Shown here in pieces: positions 59,101 through 64,000 of a stretch of 64,000 nt of DNA. The stretch is from contig JALIGW010000005.1 in the NCBI GenBank assembly GCA_023053685.1, positions 25,014,001-25,078,000 on the forward strand, read 5' to 3'. The stretch comes from Diadophis punctatus similis (taxonomy: Eukaryota; Chordata; Lepidosauria; Squamata; Dipsadidae). Position 1 is the first letter of the stretch. Every line of letters starts with the position of its first letter. The position numbers and the translations under genes were made by a program. Under the pieces are notes generated by a model. The model was not told where the DNA came from, searched no databases, and saw nothing but the letters and a program-made list of their open reading frames with translations.

Positions 59101-60993
59101 TGAGAAAATTATATGACATGAATTCATGGCTTTTCTGTTGTTTATCCCCATTCCCCAACCGGACCCTTTTCCACATCCACCTGCGAGTTTATCCTCTGCT
59201 AATCACTTCCTAATCAACCATTTCATTTCCCCTTGCATCTCCCACTCAGAATCTTCCTACTATGTGAATATAATTGTATCTGGAATAATTTACTACAGCT
59301 CTTTTCCTCCCTCTCTCCCTCCACCTCTCTCTCAGGTAAGACTTCAGGTTGGTCTGTATGTTGTTTTCCTCCTTGACTGGCTGGCGGTTTTCAATAAAGA
59401 TCAAATATTAGTTCTCCGATTGGAGGATCATGCATCCAATGTAAAATTAACTATGCACATAGTGTTCCAGTTTCTTGATTTAGGTATGAATTTTAATTAA
59501 GCATATCCATCATTGATTTATTGTGATTGTCTTGTATTTTCTAAGGCTTCCTTTCCTCTGTGCTATCTGTCTTCAGCACAGCTATAGATAGAGTTAGCAC
59601 CAAATACATTCATTTTGGGAAGGTATTGGAAGCTGTCATATTTCTACAGCTCAAAGCTTTAAATATAATATTTTAATTAGTTCACTTGCTATCTACTACT
59701 CTATTCAATTCATGCATTCTGACTGTTATTTTGAACTGAGCAGCTTTACTTTAACTTACTCTTTAAATTTCCTTGAATTTTATATGTACACTAATTTTTA
59801 TTTCAATATAAACCACTTCCAATAACTTTCAAATATATTTTTCTTTGAAAGAAAAATTTGTAGGTAGATTTGAGAGAACTACATATAAAACAGCAGCAGT
59901 GTCTAAATAGAAATGGTCTTCTATGAATCAACCCTTTGTGGAAGGGAGCAATATGAGTTTTTCTCATAAAAAATCACTTTGAGCCATGATGGGGCAGTAT
60001 TGCAGGCTAATTCTGCTGACTGCCAGCTGATTGCCTGCAGTTGAGCCTTCCATCCTTCTGAGGTCGATAAAATGAGGACCCAGATTGTTGGGGCAATATG
60101 GTGACTCTGTAAACCTCTTAGAGAGGGCTATAAAGCACTGTGAAGGAGTATTAAAAAAAAGTCTAACTCTTTGAGGACAGAAGCATGAATAATCATTCTG
60201 AGCAACTGAATGTAATGTATAATGTTATAGATTGAAAGAAACATGTTAACTTGCCAAGCGCAAAAGATCAGATCCACATGTAAAGGTCCAGTTAAACTGA
60301 TTTATTGCTGATCATGCCTCTGCACAGGAATCTTCTCAATTAACAGTTAACATCTGCTTGGGGTTAGATAAAGGTCAATGGAATCTAAAGGGAGTTTGCT
60401 TATGGCTATGTAGGGGTTCTAGGCTGATCCCTCTTTTAACTCCACCCCAAGTTCTGCCATTCCTTCTCTTACATAATTGTATTTAAGTAATTTTAATTAC
60501 ATTTAACTTGGATCATTTCTTTACCCTGACCTCAATGCTTTTTAGAATGTAGCCTTTGCCGTATCACTTATGCCTACCTATATTTAACATCAACTTTTTT
60601 TTTTACATAATTTAAAGAGAAAAGATGTGGGTATTACATCAAACAATACCAAAAAGCAAATGTCATTTACTGTTTCTCATTAAGCCACCACATGTAACAT
60701 TCAAAAGCTTACCTGTTTATTGAATGTTGTATAACTTGGGAAATGCTTAAGAAAATGAATAAGCAAAATTAAACATGATTATATACATATTTTTTATCAT
60801 AGGTGCTCTAAGCGAAAAACAAGAAGCTCTAATTACTAAAAGTCCTGCATCAAACACTAGAAGACCTGAAGATCGGAATCTAGGTCCTATGTTGCCTGTC
60901 ACAAAAGAAATTCTGTGTGATTTTTATCAGCCTTTCAACAAAAAACTTGCTGAAGTTCTTTCTGATGAAGCTTTTTTATGGAAAAAGTCCTGA
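43650..60993 (+). CDS. CHST15: CHST15, N-acetylgalactosamine 4-sulfate 6-O-sulfotransferase (7 coding exons)
   Basis: The enzyme is a Golgi type II membrane sulfotransferase that moves sulfate from PAPS to C6 of 4-sulfated GalNAc in chondroitin/dermatan sulfate, making the CS-E type disaccharide (family knowledge). Coding exons are 43650-44189, 45317-45656, 51526-51672, 55758-55914, 58506-58662, 59336-59483 and 60803-60993; all borders are GT-AG and the phases join without a break to 559 residues, against about 561 in mammals. Visible parts in order: a cysteine-rich cytosolic tail (residues 1-40), one membrane segment (about 79-98), a luminal stem with sequons at N117, N140 and N205, the 5'-phosphosulfate-binding motif IIGQPKCGTTD (about 256-266) and the 3'-phosphate-binding motif RDPVERLYSDY (about 390-400). 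No stop, frameshift or lost motif residue was seen. The start is the ATG opening the conserved MRHC N-terminus, with A at -3. Identity rests on extended protein similarity that I recognise, not on a search. Confidence 0.96.
44241..44465 (-). mobile_element. tRNA-derived squamate SINE in CHST15 intron
   Basis: Reverse copy with AATAGCAATAGTACTTAG tail, CTAAGTGGTTTACAGAG, AGGCTGAGTCAACCTTGAGC and a GCGCCAGCATGGCTC head. It lies about 50 bp past a coding-exon donor, which shows insertion is tolerated there. Confidence 0.85.
44880..44940 (+). mobile_element. Possible hAT MITE remnant
   Basis: GAATTCTGGAAATTGAAGTA and CATCTGTGGAACACCAGTTT resemble, in order, the half-palindrome of squamate MITEs such as 53245-53355. 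No ends or duplication were found. Confidence 0.3.
45317..45656 (+). CDS. CHST15: CHST15 coding exon 2 (5'-PAPS-binding motif)
   Basis: Encodes residues 181-293 plus one base of codon 294. It starts with MFSVIPNKFL and carries the 5'-phosphosulfate loop IIGQPKCGTTDLYD, with the catalytic-region lysine at about residue 261, followed by KEPHWWTRKRFG. The acceptor is TTGCAG and the donor is a strong GTGAGT. A sequon NNT lies at about residue 205. Confidence 0.96.
46230..46400 (-). mobile_element. MIR-like CORE-SINE fragment
   Basis: CAACAATGCTGTGGGGTAGA, CTCCAAGTTCACCAAATAAG and CTTCATGGCTGAGTAGGGAT follow the MIR-like order closely. Confidence 0.55.
46425..46960 (+). mobile_element. Old CR1 LINE fragment
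   Basis: AATGTTGTGTGCAGTTGCAA followed by AAAAAGGGATATCACAAAAG and GGGCAATCAAAATAATTATA matches the CR1 ORF2 region upstream of its C-terminus (VQFW..YKKDI, RATKMI). Heavily decayed. Confidence 0.5.
48190..48344 (+). mobile_element. Sauria-type SINE, 5' half
   Basis: Head GGTGCTGTTTCAGTAATTAA, B-box-like GGGTTCAAGATC, then GGGGTGAGCTCCTTTTACCT and CAGCAGTTCGAAAGCATGCA. It is interrupted by an L2-like LINE; the other half resumes at 48951. Confidence 0.7.
48345..48950 (+). mobile_element. L2-like LINE 3' end inserted in a SINE
   Basis: It encodes HITPLLRELHWLPVVYRVRF, KVLVTTFKVLHGIGPRYLRD and RLLPQTASHRPVCSHREGLL, then a frameshifted TLWNQLPP-like region. The 3' end is CCGCCCTGAGTCCCCGGAG, GGCGGTATACAAATT and an (AAAT)n tail. 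Strongly 5'-truncated. Confidence 0.8.
48951..49145 (+). mobile_element. Sauria-type SINE, 3' half
   Basis: GTGAGTAGATAAATAGGTAC, GGGAAGGTAATAGCGTTCTG, CATGCTGGCCACATGACCAC, and the BovB-like tail GACTTGGACATGACTGGACA, ending ATCTTTACCTTTAA. It continues the half at 48190-48344. Confidence 0.75.
50683..51238 (+). mobile_element. hAT MITE, 556 bp, GC-rich, near CHST15 exon 3
   Basis: It starts CAGGAGTGGGATTCAACC, ends GAATCCCACCCCTG, and is flanked by GTCTCAGG and CTCTCAGG (one mismatch). The interior has internal tandem-like blocks around CCTCTGGAG and CCCGGAGCCT units. Long open frames on both strands, including a 261-codon minus frame across its edges, come from this composition. Confidence 0.8.
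51526..51672 (+). CDS. CHST15: CHST15 coding exon 3
   Basis: This 147-nt exon encodes residues 294 (split Gly) to 342 plus one base. Its peptide includes RLRDGFHDRYPV and YLDLFDLAAHQI, as in vertebrate CHST15, and ends SNIIIG. The acceptor is TTTTCAG and the donor GTACAG. The open frame reads through the donor only briefly. Confidence 0.95.
52600..53035 (+). mobile_element. CR1 LINE 3' end
   Basis: Decayed ORF2 C-terminus: TKERFNLEIRRNFLTVRAIN, QWNSLAAEVVRAPTLETFKR and LDCHLSEMV, then TTGGACTAGATGACC, AAGGTCCCTTCCACTC and a TAATAATCTAATCTAA tail. This copy shows the uninterrupted GATAACAGTGTTCC target of the LTR in the 36360 element. Confidence 0.85.
53245..53355 (+). mobile_element. hAT MITE, 111 bp, near-palindromic, exact target duplication
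   Basis: It starts CAGGTTTCCCAACCTTGACA, ends AAGGTTGGGAAACCCTG, and has ATCTAATA on both sides (53237-53244 and 53356-53363). The halves are nearly complementary around a TTCAGCTATGTTGGCTGGGA centre. Confidence 0.9.
53850..54091 (-). mobile_element. Degraded GC-rich hAT MITE
   Basis: The right end GTGCCACCTGTGGCACGCAT, CCATAGGTTTGCCATCATG matches that of 54596-55029. The left end is decayed and no target duplication was found; boundaries are approximate. Confidence 0.5.
54596..55029 (+). mobile_element. hAT MITE, 434 bp, exact 8-bp target duplication
   Basis: It starts CAGTGATGGCGAACC, ends GGTTCGCCATCACTG, and is flanked by GGATAGTG on both sides (54588-54595 and 55030-55037). The body is GC-rich with GCATGCGCACGCGC and TTGCGCATGTGC near the left end. 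Confidence 0.9.
55758..55914 (+). CDS. CHST15: CHST15 coding exon 4 (start of 3'-PAPS-binding motif)
   Basis: This 157-nt exon encodes residues 343-394 plus two bases of Arg395. The peptide begins GEASASTMWDNNAW and ends MLRDPVER, the start of the 3'-phosphate-binding motif. A sequon NST lies at about residue 362. The acceptor is TTTCTAG and the donor GTGAGC. Confidence 0.96.
57024..57144 (+). mobile_element. hAT MITE, 121 bp, exact 8-bp target duplication
   Basis: It starts CAGCAGTGGGTTGCTCC, ends GAACCCACTACTG, and is flanked by ATGTTAAG on both sides (57016-57023 and 57145-57152). Same family as 23314-23470. Confidence 0.9.
57779..58034 (+). mobile_element. hAT MITE, 256 bp, exact 8-bp target duplication
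   Basis: It starts CAAGAGTCCCCAGC, ends GGTTGGGGACCACAG, and has ATATAGAT on both sides (57771-57778 and 58035-58042). Its GGTCCCCAACC-type ends separate it from the other MITE families here. Confidence 0.82.
58506..58662 (+). CDS. CHST15: CHST15 coding exon 5 (end of 3'-PAPS-binding motif)
   Basis: This 157-nt exon completes Arg395 and encodes LYSDYLYFASANKS, whose serine (about residue 398) is the expected 3'-phosphate contact, followed by DFHEKVAESLQLFENCL and ACVYNNTLNNAMP. The acceptor is TTCATAG and the donor GTATGT; the exon ends in phase 0 at residue 447. Confidence 0.95.
58663..59335 (+). other. CHST15 intron between coding exons 5 and 6
   Basis: This is a short 673-nt intron without a recognised repeat. 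It ends in an unusually long pyrimidine tract rich in CTCCCTCTCTCC before CTCAG, a strong acceptor. Confidence 0.85.
59336..59483 (+). CDS. CHST15: CHST15 coding exon 6
   Basis: This 148-nt exon encodes residues 448-496 plus one base of the next glycine. It begins VRLQVGLYVVFLLDWL and includes LRLEDHASNVKLTMH and VFQFLDLG, typical of the C-terminal sulfotransferase fold. The acceptor is CTCTCAG and the donor GTATGA. Confidence 0.95.
59484..60802 (+). other. CHST15 intron between coding exons 6 and 7
   Basis: This is a 1.3-kb intron with donor GTATGA and acceptor ATCATAG. It holds a shortened sense tRNA-derived SINE (59981-60168). A unique-looking block at 60244-60475 has LTR-like composition, but I could not find matching ends. 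Confidence 0.85.
59981..60168 (+). mobile_element. tRNA-derived squamate SINE, shortened
   Basis: Head GAGCCATGATGGGGCAGTAT, then CCAGCTGATTGCCTGCAGTT, AATGAGGACCCAGATTGTTG and GAGAGGGCTATAAAGCACTG. A central part is deleted relative to the 21527 copy. Confidence 0.8.
60803..60993 (+). CDS. CHST15: CHST15 terminal coding exon 7
   Basis: Encodes residues 497-559 and the TGA stop. The peptide starts GALSEKQEALITKSPASN, continues RRPEDRNLGPM and ends DEAFLWKKS. The C-terminus is close in length to mammalian CHST15, which supports an intact end. Confidence 0.95.
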
Positions 60994-62261
60994 TTTGACC
61001 TTTTCAGAGCCACCACTGCAGTGCTTGGAGAGAAAAAGATATATTTTTTAAAATTTTGTTTTTCAGATGTAAATAATTGCCATTGTGAAATCAATAAATC
61101 TGCATTGACTTCATTGGAGCCCTTCAAGTGTGTTAGGGCTATGATCCCCAGAACTTGAGTCAGTGTGGGAACCCCGTATTAAGGAATGCTGGAATATGAA
61201 CTGGATTTCCAAAGAGGAATATAATGATTTTTGCCATTTTTTCTCAACAAAAGAACAGTGTACAGATAAGTTTGGTTGAAGCAATCTTAAGTCCTCTGGT
61301 TTTAAAATAACTGTATTATAATACAGAAATTAGCACCAGATACCTAAAATGCACATTTGCTTTCACTTTTAAGTATATCTTGCAATATTTGGAAACTGTT
61401 TAAAAATGGCTTTTTAACCATTAAAAGTTAATTAATTTTAACCTAGTGGTTTGATTTTTACTTTGACACATGATATTTACTTTAAATGAGGATGACTCCA
61501 ACATTAAAGAACTCCTCCCCATAGAATATTAGACAACAATAAAAACAGTAACAACTAAATTGCCTTCATTACAATGTTTCCATGGTATCAAGGACAATCA
61601 TCTCATTTCATAGGTAAAATATTAGGAATAAATTGTTTCCCCTCCAAATAAATACAGTATTCCTCAATTGGCAGACTGGGCACCCACACTAAGCCCATGA
61701 AATTTACTGGAAGTAGTTAACTTGAAATATAATGCAGCAACTTGTTTAATGGAACATTTTATTTAAGTGGGCTCCAGGCACAATTATATTACTATTAGCA
61801 GCATAAGTCATTTTCTGAAGAATGTCTACTTACAATGATTAAAGCAAATAGTTTTGATGTGAGTTTATACAAAGTCAAACCCAGAACATTGCCAGAACAG
61901 ATCAATTTAAAGTAAAATAGAATAAAAATATGTGAGTGTTTGTGTGGGGGAAGTGATAAGTGTTCATTTCAGCCTGTATTCAACATGGTACAAATCCAAA
62001 GCCTACGGAAAAGAGTGGGAGTTTACTTTGAAAAGTCTTCAATTTTGTCTCTGAGGAAATAGCTAAAATAATTAAAAAATACAAAGAATTAAATGTAGCA
62101 AGCCAAATTTTACCTGGTTAAGAAATATTGACTAAATTAATTTTGTGTTTGGGCCAAGAAGAGCTTTGCCTGATTGACTTTTGATCAGTTTAATTATTTG
62201 AAATCCTTTCCCCCTGCAATAGGAAAGCACAATAATAGTAATTGCAATTGTAAGATTATTG
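60994..62261 (+). other. CHST15 3' UTR and/or downstream flank
   Basis: This AT-rich sequence follows the stop codon and has no open frame or recognised repeat. Candidate AATAAA signals lie at 61093-61098, 61538-61543, 61627-61632 and 61647-61652. Mammalian CHST15 has a long 3' UTR, so the true end cannot be placed from sequence alone. Confidence 0.6.
61093..61098 (+). promoter_or_regulatory. Candidate proximal polyadenylation signal
   Basis: This is the first canonical AATAAA, 100 nt after the CHST15 stop codon. Later candidates exist, so use of this one is only possible. Confidence 0.3.
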
Positions 62262-62880
62262 CAACACGCTCTACATGGGGCTACTCCTGAAGAGTGTTCA
62301 GAGACTACAGTTGATCCAGAATGCAGCTGCGCGAGCTGTTGTGGGTGCGCCTAGGTACACCCACACTACACCAATTCTCCACGAGCTGCACTGGCTTCCT
62401 ACTGGTCTTCAGACACAATTCAAGGTGTTGGTTATCACCTTTAAAGCCCTACATGGCTTAGGACCAGGCTATCTGCAAGACCGCCTTCTGCCACACAACT
62501 CCCAGCGACCGGTGAGATCCCACAGAGTTGTCTCCTCCAGGTCCCGTCAGCTAAACAATGTCGGCGGGCCCAAAGGGGAGGGCCTTCTCTGTGGCTGCCC
62601 CGGCTCTCTGGAACCAGCTACCCCCGGAGATCCGGACCACCCCCACCCTATTGGCCTTCCGAAAAGCGATCAAGACCTGGCTCTTCCGGAAGGCTGAAGG
62701 CTGTTGATCTCACAGCTATAATTGGAGAGATCCGGCCATGAGAGAGAATGTATGAGTTTTTAAATCTGTTTTTTATCTGTTTTTAAATTGTTTTAATATT
62801 TTTTTGTATTTGCAAATTGTTGTTAGCCGCCCAGGGTCCTTCGGGAGTTGGGCGGCATACAAATGCAATAAATAGTAATA
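62262..62880 (+). mobile_element. L2-like LINE 3' end
   Basis: It encodes LQLIQNAAARAVVGAPRYTH, ILHELHWLPTGLQTQFKVLV and TFKALHGLGPGYLQDRLLP, then by frameshift LWNQLPPEIRTTPTLLAFRK and AIKTWLFRK. The 3' UTR ends with CGCCCAGGGTCCTTCGGGAG and GGGCGGCATACAAATGCAAT. 5'-truncated and dead. Confidence 0.85.
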
Positions 62881-63030
62881 ATAATAATAATAGTAATAAT
62901 AATAATAAAAATAATAAAAATAATAAAAATTTTAAAAAAATAAATAAAAATAAAAATATAAATATAAAATAATAATAATAATAATAAAAATAAAAATAAA
63001 AATAAAAATAAAAGAAATAAAAATATAGAA
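62873..63030 (+). repeat. (AAT)n / (AAAAT)n-rich simple repeat at the LINE tail
   Basis: About 150 bp of AATAAT, AAAAAT and AAATAT units follow directly on the LINE 3' end, so it probably grew from the element's tail. Confidence 0.9.
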
Positions 63031-64000
63031 AGAAGGAAAAAAATAACTGAGTCTGGTAAATTAAAAAGGTAGCTCTTCAGTATGTCTTTATATTGATATT
63101 AGGGTATCATCTGCCATTAGATAGAATGTGGAAGAGGCCCACAATATTTTTGTAATGTTGTGAAGAATCACATTATTTTAAATGTGTTTTATTAGCTTTT
63201 TATTTTTTCTTACTCCAGTAGAATATAAATAGAAGAAATGACATTAGGCCTGTGTCCATCATTTTATCCAATAGCAGAGTTATTCTCCAAAACCTGAACA
63301 AAATGGAACCAAAGTTGATGTGACAGGAAAAACTTTAAAAGAAAAATCAGGATTGAAAATGGAGTCTCAGCTGACTTGGGATCCAAGAGAACACTGTTTG
63401 TGTGGCAGTTATTTATTTATTCAGTTTATACAAAGCATCTAGTATAATCTTGGTGTTTTACTATTCCTTGATCTTCACACAACCACTAAATCAAGGGAGA
63501 ATAGTACACAAATTATCTTCTTCAAGGTGTATTTTACTCAGCTAAACATGATGTTCTTTCCTTCTGGTATCCTTTGTTCTATTCCCCTATTTCTGACCCT
63601 TTTTAGTTATCTTTTCCACTTTCAAGTCCAGTAGTTCAAATATATATGTAACAATATAGACAGCTTGGGGTGAATCTCATGGGAGCTGATTAGAACATTT
63701 CTCTGCTATAAATAATTCTGGGATGCAAAGAGTTCCTTGTTTGATTCAGGACACAGAGAAATCAGCTGAAAGCAGCTGATCTGGGCCTTGCTGTAGTTAC
63801 TTAAATGAGACATGAAAATCTTGACAGATTGCCCAGTCTGAGAAAATCTAGGGGGAAAAACAAATCTCTGAAAAAAAGCATAAACCTAAAGGACAATGTG
63901 GACCATGGAATTTCTTAGAATAGAGAGGGGAACAATACTCCCCTTTATATCTGTCTCACCCGTAGTAAGTTCATTTCACTTTTTTCAATTGCCATTTTTT
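63031..64000. other. No gene or repeat recognised
   Basis: AT-rich flank at the window end. A TTATTTATTTATTCAGTTTA stretch near 63410 may be the edge of a SINE tail, but the match is too short to call. Confidence 0.45.

Noticed and set aside
60244..60475. Possible minus-strand solo LTR (TGTTAAC start, AATAAATCAG on the minus strand)
   Set aside because: No matching second end and no 5-bp duplication could be found.

Overview
This window is eukaryotic nuclear DNA from a squamate reptile, most probably a snake. It is AT-rich, has long introns with GT-AG borders and long microsatellites, and is dense in squamate repeats: tRNA-derived SINEs including Sauria-type copies, CR1 and L2-like LINE 3' ends, a LINE family with an (AATAG)n tail like the snake CR1-L3/Snake1 elements, a decayed RTE/BovB-like LINE, hAT MITEs with 8-bp target duplications, and TA-flanked MITEs. 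The species cannot be named from this alone.

One host gene is present: CHST15 (N-acetylgalactosamine 4-sulfate 6-O-sulfotransferase), on the + strand. Seven coding exons run from 43650 to 60993. Their phases join to a 559-residue open frame with both PAPS-binding motifs, so the gene looks intact. The first coding exon is preceded by about 480 nt of probable 5' UTR with a splice acceptor at 43166-43167. The 5'-most non-coding exon and the promoter were not found. Positions 1-43167 are therefore either intron 1 or upstream flank.

Layout: 1-43167 holds no recognisable host coding exon; it holds SINEs, MITEs, LINE fragments, three solo LTRs with exact 5-bp target duplications, microsatellites and several striking inverted repeats. 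43168-60993 is the CHST15 body, whose introns carry SINEs, CR1 and L2 pieces and at least six hAT-type MITEs. 60994-64000 is 3' UTR or flank plus an L2-like LINE 3' end with a long A/T-rich tail.

No novel multi-gene system is visible. The observations most worth a second look are: a perfect 76-bp inverted repeat with a 5-nt loop (6732-6888); a second perfect 47-bp inverted repeat with a 1-nt spacer (18346-18440); a 212-bp foldback insertion with a 15-bp target duplication inside a MITE (31336-31547); an upstream ORF whose stop overlaps the CHST15 start as ATGA (43615-43653); and GC-rich hAT MITEs carrying NRF1-like GCGCATGCGC sites in otherwise AT-rich DNA.
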